This document shows, in pieces, positions 56,672 to 64,000 of a stretch of DNA of 64,000 nucleotides. Both the position numbers and the translations under genes were made by a program. Under the pieces are notes generated by a model. That model was not told where the DNA came from. It ran no database searches and saw nothing but the letters and a program-made list of their open reading frames with translations. Positions within the stretch are counted from its first letter, which is position 1, and each line of letters opens with the position of its first letter. Where the stretch lies: the NCBI RefSeq assembly GCF_900143545.1, contig NZ_FREV01000005.1:186001-250000 (forward strand). Reading direction: 5' to 3'. The DNA is from Loktanella sp. Alg231-35. Its GTDB lineage: Bacteria; Pseudomonadota; Alphaproteobacteria; Rhodobacterales; Rhodobacteraceae.

Positions 56672-57976
56672 TTAGACAAGCATGGTCATTGGGTTCTCAA
56701 GGTTGTCCTTGATCGCATTCAGCAAGTTCGCACCCAATGCCCCGTCAATCACCCGATGATCGACCGACAATGTGGTGGACATAACCGTCGCCACGGTCAG
56801 CTCTCCGTCTGCGCCAACAATTGGTTTTTTCGCACCAGCGCCCACGGCGAGGATGGCCGCATGTGGTGGATTGATGATGGCATCAAAGTTGTCGATGCCG
56901 AACATGCCCAGATTCGAGATTGCAAAACTGCCACCCACATATTCATGCGGGGCCAACTTGCGGTCGCGGGCACGGGTGGCAAGGTCTTTCATCTCGGCTG
57001 ATAGTGCCGACAGCGATTTCATCTCGGCATCCTTCAGGACCGGGGTGAAAAGACCACCCTCAATGGCCACAGCGACAGCCACATCCGATTTTTCAAACTT
57101 CAGTGTCCGGTCACCGGCCCAAACAGCATTGGCTTCGGGTACTTGCTGGAGCGCCAGCGCACAGGCCTTGATGATAAAGTCATTGACCGACAACTTCACG
57201 CCACGCGGCTCTAACTGCTTATTGAGCTGGCTGCGGAACTTGAGCAACGCATCAAGCTGAACGTCGCGGCGCAGATAGAAATGCGGCACGGATTGCTTGG
57301 CCTCGGTAAGGCGGGCGGCAATCGTCTTGCGCATGCCGTCCAGCTGGACCTCTTCAAACGGACGGTCTGCATATGTCTTGAGCACGACATCCGTGGCAGG
57401 ACCAGCCGCCATTGCAGCAGAGGCAGGGGCGCCGGCCTTGGCAGCAGGTGCCACGGGTTTTGGCGCAGCGGTTGCATTTTCGACATCTGCCTTAACGATG
57501 CGGCCATGTGGGCCAGAACCCGCGATAGCGCCAAGATCAAGACCCTTATCCGCTGCAATCCGGCGGGCCAATGGCGTGGCAAAAATGCGTTCACCGTCTT
57601 TGGCGGGCGCTGAAGGTGCAGGGGTCACAGGTGCCGCCTCAGCAGCGGCAGGTGCTTGGGCGGTTGGGGTAGGTGCAGTGGCGGCTGCGGTTGGGGCAGG
57701 TGCGGAAACATCGCCGATATCATCGGCACTCTCACCATCTTCCAGTAGAACGGCGATTACGTCGTTCACCTTCACACCTTCGGTGCCTTCGGGCACGATG
57801 ATTTTGCCCATCACGCCTTCATCGACGGCTTCGAATTCCATCGTGGCTTTATCGGTCTCAATCTCGGCCATGATATCACCAGAGGACACAGTATCTCCCT
57901 CTTTGACGTGCCATTTGGCCAATGTGCCTTCTTCCATTGTCGGCGAGAGGGCGGGCATCAGGATTTCTGTGGGCAT
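56672..57976 (-). CDS. pdhC: Pyruvate dehydrogenase E2, dihydrolipoamide acetyltransferase
   Basis: 434 aa: lipoyl domain with ETDKATME (lipoylated Lys43), Ala/Pro linker, E1/E3-binding domain ([20 protein letters not shown]), second linker, and catalytic acyltransferase domain with the active motif [12 protein letters not shown] near the end. Transfers acetyl groups to CoA in the pyruvate dehydrogenase complex. Last gene of the pdh operon; its ATG overlaps the stop of a small unknown gene. Confidence 0.97.
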   Translation of the reverse strand: MPTEILMPALSPTMEEGTLAKWHVKEGDTVSSGDIMAEIETDKATMEFEAVDEGVMGKIIVPEGTEGVKVNDVIAVLLEDGESADDIGDVSAPAPTAAATAPTPTAQAPAAAEAAPVTPAPSAPAKDGERIFATPLARRIAADKGLDLGAIAGSGPHGRIVKADVENATAAPKPVAPAAKAGAPASAAMAAGPATDVVLKTYADRPFEEVQLDGMRKTIAARLTEAKQSVPHFYLRRDVQLDALLKFRSQLNKQLEPRGVKLSVNDFIIKACALALQQVPEANAVWAGDRTLKFEKSDVAVAVAIEGGLFTPVLKDAEMKSLSALSAEMKDLATRARDRKLAPHEYVGGSFAISNLGMFGIDNFDAIINPPHAAILAVGAGAKKPIVGADGELTVATVMSTTLSVDHRVIDGALGANLLNAIKDNLENPMTMLV

Positions 57977-58224
57977 TAGGCAATCTCCTCAACGCGGACG
58001 CGATTGAATGGGGCTGTTGGGGTGACACTCGCGGTGCGGAGCGCCAGAATATCGGGCATATGATCCTTGACCCACGACTTACGGGCGGCTTCATTCGCTG
58101 CCGCACCGCACGTCGTATCCAGCATATCGCGGGACAGGGTAAAGCGCAGCTTTTGATCGCCGTCTTTGGCAGTGAACATGATTTCATGCCCATCGTCACG
58201 GCTGCAAAGGGGGCTGTGTTTCAT
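57976..58224 (-). CDS. Small protein of unknown function between pdhB and pdhC
   Basis: 82 aa: [20 protein letters not shown], then [40 protein letters not shown] and a short end. Soluble with two Cys; an N-terminal beta hairpin then a helix are likely. I do not recognise it. TAAGGCG precedes the ATG 58224 (a GTG is two codons earlier). It begins 9 bases after pdhB and overlaps pdhC by one base, so it is co-translated with the complex and may be an accessory of it. Confidence 0.7.
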   Translation of the reverse strand: MKHSPLCSRDDGHEIMFTAKDGDQKLRFTLSRDMLDTTCGAAANEAARKSWVKDHMPDILALRTASVTPTAPFNRVRVEEIA

Positions 58225-58233
58225 ATCCACGCC

Positions 58234-59601
58234 TTACCGATAAGTCACTTTTTTGCAGGCGTCGACGACTTCGTCGGCAGTCAGCAAAGCGTGCTTTTCA
58301 AGGTTCGCGGCATAAGGCATCGGTACATCTTTACCGGTGCAGGTGATGACGGGGGCATCAAGGTAGTCAAACGCCTCTTGCATGATCACGCCGCTGATGT
58401 AGCCGCCGACACTGCCTTGTGGCCAACCTTCTTCGACCGTCACACAGCGGTTCGTCTTGCGGACGGATGCAAGGATTGTAGCCGTATCCATCGGACGCAA
58501 TGTCCGCAGATTGATGACCTCGGCGTTGATGCCATCCTCTGCCAGCTTCTCGGCGGCGGCGAGGGCGTACGTCATTCCGATACCAAAACTGACGATGGTG
58601 ACGTCATCACCAGAGCGCTCAATCTTGGCCTTGCCGAATGGAATAGTGAAATCATCCATCACAGGCACATCAAAGGATTTGCCGTATAGGATTTCATTCT
58701 CAAGGAAGATCACCGGGTTGGGGTCGCGGATCGCGGTCTTCATCAGACCCTTCGCATCAGCGGCAGAGTAGGGCATCACGACCTTCAGACCGGGGATCTG
58801 CATATACCAGGCCGCATAGTCCTGAGAGTGCTGCGCACCCACGCGGGCAGCGGCACCGTTTGGACCACGGAACACCATTGGCGCACCCATCTGACCACCG
58901 GACATATAAAGCGTCTTGGCGGCAGAGTTTATAATATGATCAATGGCTTGCATGGCAAAGTTAAATGTCATGAATTCGACAATTGGCTTCAATCCACCAA
59001 AGGCTGCACCAGTTGCGATCCCGGCAAAACCATGCTCGGTGATCGGCGTGTCAATCACGCGCTTGGCGCCAAATTCATCCAGCAGGCCTTGGGAAATCTT
59101 ATAGGCACCCTGATACTCTGCCACTTCCTCGCCCATAAGGAACACATCCTCATCGCGGCGCATCTCTTCGGCCATCGCATCGCGCAGTGCTTCACGCACT
59201 GTGGTTTGCTTGACCTCAACATCGGCGTCCCAATCCGGGGTCGCATCGGCGATGGGTGCGGCAGGAACCGCGGCAACAGGTGCAGCGGCTGGGGCGGCGG
59301 GTGCCGGTTCAGCGGCAGGCGCGGGTGTCGGGGCAGCACCGGCCTGTGGTACATCTTCGCCTTCCTCAACAAGGATCGCGATGACCGCATTCACCTTCAC
59401 ACCTTCGGTGCCTTCGGCAATGACAATTTTACCAACAATGCCTTCATCGACGGCTTCAAATTCCATCGTGGCTTTGTCGGTCTCGATCTCGGCCAAGATG
59501 TCACCGGATGAAACGGTATCACCCTCTTTGACAAGCCATTTGGCCAATGTGCCTTCTTCCATAGTCGGCGACAGGGCGGGCATCAGAATTTCGGTTGCCA
59601 T
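58234..59601 (-). CDS. pdhB: Pyruvate dehydrogenase E1 beta with N-terminal lipoyl domain
   Basis: 455 aa. Residues 1-80 are a lipoyl domain almost identical to that of pdhC ([20 protein letters not shown], Lys43 in ETDKATME), then an Ala/Pro linker (80-120), then E1-beta ([60 protein letters not shown]). An E1-beta carrying its own lipoyl domain is typical of alphaproteobacteria. It forms the E1 heterotetramer with pdhA. Confidence 0.97.
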   Translation of the reverse strand: MATEILMPALSPTMEEGTLAKWLVKEGDTVSSGDILAEIETDKATMEFEAVDEGIVGKIVIAEGTEGVKVNAVIAILVEEGEDVPQAGAAPTPAPAAEPAPAAPAAAPVAAVPAAPIADATPDWDADVEVKQTTVREALRDAMAEEMRRDEDVFLMGEEVAEYQGAYKISQGLLDEFGAKRVIDTPITEHGFAGIATGAAFGGLKPIVEFMTFNFAMQAIDHIINSAAKTLYMSGGQMGAPMVFRGPNGAAARVGAQHSQDYAAWYMQIPGLKVVMPYSAADAKGLMKTAIRDPNPVIFLENEILYGKSFDVPVMDDFTIPFGKAKIERSGDDVTIVSFGIGMTYALAAAEKLAEDGINAEVINLRTLRPMDTATILASVRKTNRCVTVEEGWPQGSVGGYISGVIMQEAFDYLDAPVITCTGKDVPMPYAANLEKHALLTADEVVDACKKVTYR

Positions 59602-59604
59602 GGC

Positions 59605-60606
59605 TTACGCCTCCACTTCTGCGTAAATATCTGTCCAAAGCTCGTCCAAAGCAGGCTCCGGGCTTTCTTTCGAAAACTCAGCCGCTTCGTTCACAATCGC
59701 TTTGATTTCCTTGTCGATGGCTTTGAGGTCATCGTCCGTTGCATGCTTGCCAGTCAGCAGCATATCGCGGATTTGCTCAATCGGGTCGCGCTCGTCGCGC
59801 ATTTTCTGAACTTCTTCGCGGGTGCGATACTTGGCCGGGTCCGACATAGAGTGACCACGGTAACGGTATGTTTTCACTTCCAGAATGTAAGGGCCCTTGC
59901 CTGCGCGGCAGTGGGCAACCGCACGTTCGCCAGCCTCTTTCACGGCCAGAACGGACATCCCATCCACTTCCTCACCGGGAATGCCGTAAGCGGCACCGCG
60001 TTCCCACAGGGACGGGGATTTGGTAGAGCGCTGCACAGAGGTGCCCATCGCATATTGGTTGTTTTCAATGACGAAAACGACAGGCAGATCCCAAAGTTCG
60101 GCCATGTTATAGGTTTCGTACACCTGACCTTGGTTCGCCGCACCGTCGCCAAAATAGGTAAAGGTCACGCGGTCGTTGCCCTTGTATTTGTCGGAAAAGG
60201 CCAGACCGGCACCCAGTGGCACCTGTGCGGCCACAATGCCGTGGCCGCCATAGAAATGCTTCTCTTTCGAGAACATATGCATGGAGCCACCTTTGCCCTT
60301 GGAAAAGCCGCCTTCGCGGCCCGTCAGTTCGGCCATGATCCCTTTTGGGTCCATGCCGCAGGCTAACATATGCCCGTGGTCACGGTAGGATGTGACACGC
60401 TTGTCGCCTTCATCTGCGGCGGCCTCTAGGCCCACAACAACCGCTTCCTGTCCGATATATAGGTGGCAGAAGCCGCCAATCAGACCCATGCCGTATAACT
60501 GGCCCGCTTTTTCCTCAAATCGCCGGATCAGCAGCATTTCACGGTAATGTCCCAGCAGTTCCTCGGCTGAGACGTTGGGTTTCGCGGCGGCCTTTTTGGG
60601 CGGCAT
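59605..60606 (-). CDS. pdhA: Pyruvate dehydrogenase E1 alpha
   Basis: 333 aa, thiamine-diphosphate-dependent. TPP motif GDGAANQGQVYETYNMAELW ending NN, phosphorylation-loop region YRYRGHSMSDPAKYRTR, and KAGQLYGMGLIGGFCHLYIG. First gene of the operon pdhA-pdhB-small ORF-pdhC; lpd is not here. A perfect dyad lies 26 bases before the ATG. Confidence 0.97.
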   Translation of the reverse strand: MPPKKAAAKPNVSAEELLGHYREMLLIRRFEEKAGQLYGMGLIGGFCHLYIGQEAVVVGLEAAADEGDKRVTSYRDHGHMLACGMDPKGIMAELTGREGGFSKGKGGSMHMFSKEKHFYGGHGIVAAQVPLGAGLAFSDKYKGNDRVTFTYFGDGAANQGQVYETYNMAELWDLPVVFVIENNQYAMGTSVQRSTKSPSLWERGAAYGIPGEEVDGMSVLAVKEAGERAVAHCRAGKGPYILEVKTYRYRGHSMSDPAKYRTREEVQKMRDERDPIEQIRDMLLTGKHATDDDLKAIDKEIKAIVNEAAEFSKESPEPALDELWTDIYAEVEA

Positions 60607-60631
60607 GTGCTATCCTCCGGCGGTGTCATAT

Positions 60632-60651
60632 ATAGTTTAGTATTAAACTAT
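60632..60651. promoter_or_regulatory. Perfect 8-4-8 dyad upstream of pdhA
   Basis: ATAGTTTA-GTAT-TAAACTAT, exact inverted repeat 26-45 bases before the pdhA ATG, AT-rich against its surroundings. Candidate operator for the pdh operon; the regulator is unknown. Confidence 0.5.
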
Positions 60652-60750
60652 CTTCTAAACCATGCGCAGAATAAATGCGAGAGTCAAAGTGACCCATCGT
60701 CAAGCGCGGCTGGAATAGCTGCCTTGCATGAGGTGAATAACTGTTTTGGG

Positions 60751-61050
60751 TTAACGGATCACAATCTCATCTGCGCGGATCATGCCCAGCACATCGCGGG
60801 CCTGCTGGTCCAGCAGATCAAGATCAAGATATGTGTCCGACAGACGACGGCTAAGATTTTCCATCCGGTCAACCTCTGCCTCAAGGCTGGCAAGCTCGGC
60901 CACCAATGCTTGGCCAGTGGCCTGCACTTCGATCCGCTTGAACAGCCCATAATCGCCCTGCACAGCGGCAAAGGTGAAGTACAAGCCCAGCATGATCATG
61001 CCAAGAAAGTAGAAAAGGGCACCCAATTGCGGGCGGCTGCGTCGGATCAT
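60751..61050 (-). CDS. Septum formation initiator family protein (FtsB/DivIC-like)
   Basis: 99-aa single-pass membrane protein: basic N-terminus, one helix (LGALFYFLGMIMLGLYFTF), then a coiled coil (ELASLEAEVDRMENLSRRLS, LDLLDQQARDVLGMIRADEI), the FtsB/DivIC layout. In alphaproteobacteria this gene commonly sits just upstream of pdhA, as here. Likely part of the FtsQLB divisome complex. Confidence 0.9.
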   Translation of the reverse strand: MIRRSRPQLGALFYFLGMIMLGLYFTFAAVQGDYGLFKRIEVQATGQALVAELASLEAEVDRMENLSRRLSDTYLDLDLLDQQARDVLGMIRADEIVIR

Positions 61051-61338
61051 TGTTTTGCCTCAACTGCCACCTCTGACGGGTAGCTGGGGCAAAGAATCGC
61101 ACATCTGATTCGCAAAGGGAATCCCTAAAATGCGCGGGAGAAACAGAAAATACTGGGCGAAGAAAGCGCTGTGATGCTGGGCGGTTGCGCGATGCAGGCC
61201 GTTCCAAAACGCCATGGGCGTTTGATCTGGACCCGTCGATCGTGTATTTTCACAGGCGTAGTGACCGCTGGGTGGGCTGTCAGTCGACCCGCGTAAAGAT
61301 TGCGCAGCATCGCTTGACCGACGAACGGAGGACACCTC

Positions 61339-61521
61339 ATGGAAGTCATCAAGACCACCGAAATTGCCCACGCCCTTTACCGTGCCCACGGTGACAAGGC
61401 CGAGTGGGAGGCCGCCCAACGTGAAATGCAGCTAAGAGATGCGGGCGATCAAAGTCAGGCCGCGACTTGGCGTGCAATCCGGGGCAATTTGCGCCGCCTG
61501 CGCGGCGCAAACCAAAGCTAA
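61339..61521 (+). CDS. Small soluble protein of unknown function
   Basis: 60 aa: MEVIKTTEIAHALYRAHGDK, then AEWEAAQREMQLRDAGDQSQ and a basic end WRAIRGNLRRLRGANQ. Predicted all-helical. GGAGGACACC sits directly upstream of the ATG, a strong ribosome site, which with the helix-forming composition supports a real gene; I know no function. It is convergent with the aldolase, the stops being 3 bases apart. Confidence 0.75.
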   Translation: MEVIKTTEIAHALYRAHGDKAEWEAAQREMQLRDAGDQSQAATWRAIRGNLRRLRGANQS

Positions 61522-61524
61522 CAG

Positions 61525-62454
61525 TTAGGCTTTGCCGCGATAAATCTCGACCAGCTTGTTCAGCATATCAAGCGCATCGTCCCGATCACGTTGGAACGAA
61601 TTCCGCCCGATGATCGATCCGTTGCCGCCTCCGTCACGGATGGCGCGGGCATCGTCATAAACCGCATCGGCACCTTTGGCGGCACCACCTGAGAACACCA
61701 TCAAGCGACGCCCGTCAAAGGCGCTTTGCACGCAGTGGCGCACGCGTGCTGTTTGGGTGGCAACGTCGATGTCTTGTGCTTCATAGACCTTCTTGGCCTC
61801 TGGCAGGCTTAGGTGATCGGTGCTCAGCTTGATCTTGATGATATGCGCGCCCAGCAGCGCCGCAATTTGTGCGGCATAGGCGCCAATGTCGATGGCCGTC
61901 TCACCATCTTTGTCCAGCGCCTCACCTCGTGGATAAGACCAGATCACGGTTGCGATGCCCTTGGCCGCAGCCTCGCGGCGCATTTCTGCAATATCGCCAA
62001 ACATGTTCAGTGCCGCGGAAGAACCGGGATAAACGGTAAAGCCAATTGCCGAACAGCCCAAACGCAGGGCGTCGTCAACGGACGCAGTGATCGCCTGGGT
62101 CTTTGGCGCTTCGTTCGGGATCAGCGAGTTGGCAGAGTTCACTTTCAGAATGGTCGGGATCTGACCGGCAAAAGTGTCTGCTCCGGCCTCAAGCATACCC
62201 AAAGGGGCGGCATAGGCGTTCAGGCCCGCATCAATGGCCAGTTGATAGTGATAATGCGGGTCATAGCCGCCGGGATTGGGGGCAAAGGACCGGGCCGGGC
62301 CATGCTCAAACCCTTGATCGACAGGCAGGATGATCATCTTGCCGGTGCCTCCCAGCTTGCCGTTCATCAAGATGCCCGCCAGCTTGGATTTCACGCCGGG
62401 CGTTTCGCCTTCGTAGTTGGACAGGATTTTTTGAACGACGCGGGTGGTTTTCAT
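61525..62454 (-). CDS. fbaB: Class I fructose-bisphosphate aldolase (DhnA/FbaB type)
   Basis: 309-aa Schiff-base aldolase of the archaeal/DhnA type: KMIILPVDQGFEHGPARSFA, then VIWSYPRGEALDKDGETAID, HIIKIKLSTDHLSLPEAKKV and FSGGAAKGADAVYDDARAIR, GNGSIIGRNSFQR. Cleaves or forms fructose 1,6-bisphosphate in glycolysis/gluconeogenesis. Stands alone. Catalytic Lys is expected in the IKIKLS segment. Confidence 0.92.
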   Translation of the reverse strand: MKTTRVVQKILSNYEGETPGVKSKLAGILMNGKLGGTGKMIILPVDQGFEHGPARSFAPNPGGYDPHYHYQLAIDAGLNAYAAPLGMLEAGADTFAGQIPTILKVNSANSLIPNEAPKTQAITASVDDALRLGCSAIGFTVYPGSSAALNMFGDIAEMRREAAAKGIATVIWSYPRGEALDKDGETAIDIGAYAAQIAALLGAHIIKIKLSTDHLSLPEAKKVYEAQDIDVATQTARVRHCVQSAFDGRRLMVFSGGAAKGADAVYDDARAIRDGGGNGSIIGRNSFQRDRDDALDMLNKLVEIYRGKA

Positions 62455-62505
62455 GGCAGATCCTTTGGGTAAATGAACAGGTTACATTCCGGGTAAGGGG
62501 CAGAA

Positions 62506-62539
62506 GCCCCGGTTGCAAATGTGTTAGCGCAACCGGGGC
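62506..62539 (-). terminator. Hairpin downstream of the right-edge gene
   Basis: Perfect 11-bp stem GCCCCGGTTGC/GCAACCGGGGC around a 12-base loop, 25 bases after the stop of the gene at 62565. Only a short T stretch follows, so termination is likely but not certain. Confidence 0.5.
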
Positions 62540-62564
62540 CAATGTTATCGCAAACAGTGGATGA

Positions 62565-64000
62565 TCAGTTCTGTCGCAGGTAGGCAGAGGGCAGATCCGC
62601 CGCGATCCAGTCGCCCAATGCGCGGGTTTGCATCTCTGCTTCGATTGCATTCCACTGTGCCTGCACCGCAGGTCCGCGCGCTCCGAAACGCGCCTCGATT
62701 TCTTTACGCAGCGATGTGGCGGCGATGTCACCAGCGGCCTCGGCCAGAAGGGCAAAGTAATAGGCGCGGGCGTAAGACCGTGCCGCACCATCCCCGGTGA
62801 AATAGGCAAGCGACAGCGCACGCAGGTCGCGTGGATCATCGCCGCTGACCTGATCGATGGCAGCAGGTGCGTTTGTGCCGGTCAGGTAGGTGTCTTGTGC
62901 GTCCAGAACGGCACCCGTCGTCATGCGCGCCTCGAGCCGATCCAGTTGCGCCACTGTGCCCGGCTCCATGCTTGCGGCAGCGATCAGCGCATAACCATAG
63001 GCCTCTGCCACGTCACTATCCTGCAATGCGGTGGCCAGCATGGCGGCGGCAGGACCAGTGGTTGCCGGATCATCCAGCAATGGGCGCAAAAGGTCGGGCA
63101 CAAGTGCGCGCCCCAACGGCACGCCGTGCCCGGTGATTAGCGCCTGTGCTAAATCCAGTCGCGCTTCGGGCGTTTGGTCGGCGGGTGTGGTCAACACAGC
63201 TAAATCTGCCGCCGTCAGAATCTCCGACCGCGCAAGCGGCGTGCTGCGGGCTTGCAGCCCGAGTGCCGCAATCAGGGTCTGCGGGGCGTCATACATATCC
63301 GGCTCAATCACGATACCCGTTGGGGGCAGGTCGGCCTGCACCGTAATCTCGCCCGGATCAGCGACAAAGGCTTCGACTTCCGCCATCAGGTCACCGACAA
63401 AGTTCCTCTCGACAGCGCCCAGAGGGCGTAACCCTCCTTCGCTAAGGAATTGTGAAACAGTCTCAGTGCCCAATTCGCGGATCGTTACAGGATCACGCAG
63501 GTTCTCTGGCAGGATTTGCGACACAGCCGCCCAACCGCCATCATCCTTGAGCGTGGCAACCACTCGGTTGACCCGGATCGCAGGGTCGGAGGGATAGCCA
63601 AATTCGCCCAGTCGGGGCAGGATCGTGCCGCTGGCCGAATAGTCCAAGGTCGCAAATCCGTTGATGGCAATGGTGCTGTCTAGCGCCGTTTCACCGGTTG
63701 TGTAGGCATAGCTCGCGCGCAGTTTGAACTGGTCCAATGGCAGGTCCTTGTAACCGGCCGTTCGCAGCGCCAGTGCGATATCACGTTCTACACAGGCAAG
63801 GCCGACGCGTGCGCCAATCAGATTAAGGTTCACCTCGGCGGCAGTCTGGAACGGGGCGGCAAAATCGCTCGACAGGGTCGCCCGCTCAATCGTGATCTCG
63901 CATTGGCGCGCCTGATCATAAGGCAGCAGGGGGCGGGCCACGATCCCCGAAATAGAGACGACACCGCGCATCGGGTCCGCCGACAGGTGGTCATATTGCA
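62565..64000 (-). CDS. Unidentified protein, C-terminal part (cut by window edge)
   Basis: At least 478 codons; the frame stays open through 64000 (...QYDHLSADPMRGVVSISGIV), so the start lies outside. The visible part has a beta-rich front (CEITIERATLSSDFAAPFQT, DSTIAINGFATLDYSASGTI) and an Ala-rich helical end (YARAYYFALLAEAAGDIAAT) reminiscent of Sel1/TPR-like helical pairs. Probably exported or membrane-tethered, but the signal region is not in the window. I do not recognise the family. Confidence 0.8.
   Translation of the reverse strand, partial: QYDHLSADPMRGVVSISGIVARPLLPYDQARQCEITIERATLSSDFAAPFQTAAEVNLNLIGARVGLACVERDIALALRTAGYKDLPLDQFKLRASYAYTTGETALDSTIAINGFATLDYSASGTILPRLGEFGYPSDPAIRVNRVVATLKDDGGWAAVSQILPENLRDPVTIRELGTETVSQFLSEGGLRPLGAVERNFVGDLMAEVEAFVADPGEITVQADLPPTGIVIEPDMYDAPQTLIAALGLQARSTPLARSEILTAADLAVLTTPADQTPEARLDLAQALITGHGVPLGRALVPDLLRPLLDDPATTGPAAAMLATALQDSDVAEAYGYALIAAASMEPGTVAQLDRLEARMTTGAVLDAQDTYLTGTNAPAAIDQVSGDDPRDLRALSLAYFTGDGAARSYARAYYFALLAEAAGDIAATSLRKEIEARFGARGPAVQAQWNAIEAEMQTRALGDWIAADLPSAYLRQN

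Overview
The window looks like chromosomal DNA from a marine alphaproteobacterium of the Rhodobacteraceae (Roseobacter group). The indications are the yajC-secDF-ccmABCDG order, a pyruvate dehydrogenase operon whose E1-beta carries its own lipoyl domain, a DddP dimethylsulfoniopropionate (DMSP) lyase with all its metal and catalytic residues, a LuxI/LuxR quorum-sensing locus, and gene transfer agent (GTA) sequence between mltG and cysE. G+C is about 60% over most of the window, with a few AT-richer patches. I cannot name the genus from this sequence alone. I see no rRNA, CRISPR array, insertion sequence or prophage. No gene-free stretch exceeds 300 bases.

Layout. 1-2.0 kb: start of an RND efflux pump (cut by the window edge) and its membrane-fusion subunit. 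2.0-5.5 kb: TPR membrane protein, BamB-like lipoprotein and Der GTPase. 5.7-9.3 kb: DUF2235 hydrolase, serS and a beta-barrel-like outer-membrane protein. 9.5-15.5 kb: yajC-secD-secF, an Mth938-like protein and ccmABCDG, i.e. Sec export followed by haem export and cytochrome c maturation. 15.6-21.5 kb: acnA, a DUF1223 protein, then a four-gene overlapping cluster of an acyltransferase and a cobalt-type nitrile hydratase with its beta subunit split over two genes. 21.5-24.7 kb: fliG, an AHL-binding protein without a DNA-binding domain, a complete LuxR and a LuxI synthase with a perfect dyad in its upstream region. 24.7-29.8 kb: purB, small proteins, bioY, a hydrolase-OsmC fusion and a membrane phosphatase/nuclease-like protein. 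29.8-36.7 kb: dddP, an orphan YejA-type binding protein, an AT-richer oxidoreductase, and glnB-glnA. 36.8-40.1 kb: nnr, tRNA-Leu and tig. 40.2-46.8 kb: ArsR/SRPBCC pair, small proteins, rpsF-rpsR-rplI, YceI proteins including a b561-YceI fusion. 47-55.7 kb: fabD-fabG-acpP, a membrane protein, fabF, mltG, then the GTA remnant. 55.8-64 kb: cysE, the pdhA-pdhB-small ORF-pdhC operon, an FtsB/DivIC-like protein, a class I aldolase and the end of an unidentified gene.

The most notable point is at 52992-55448. The position between mltG and cysE normally holds the full GTA structural cluster in many Rhodobacterales. Here one open reading frame appears to join a short N-terminal GTA g1-like segment to the C-terminal part of the large GTA tail protein g15. 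This looks like the scar of an in-frame deletion of most of the GTA cluster. Other points are the DNA-binding-less LuxR relative directly upstream of fliG, a palindromic repeat inserted in frame in nnr within an otherwise mosaic gene, the split nitrile hydratase, and several unassigned perfect dyads upstream of luxI, dddP, pdhA and acpP.
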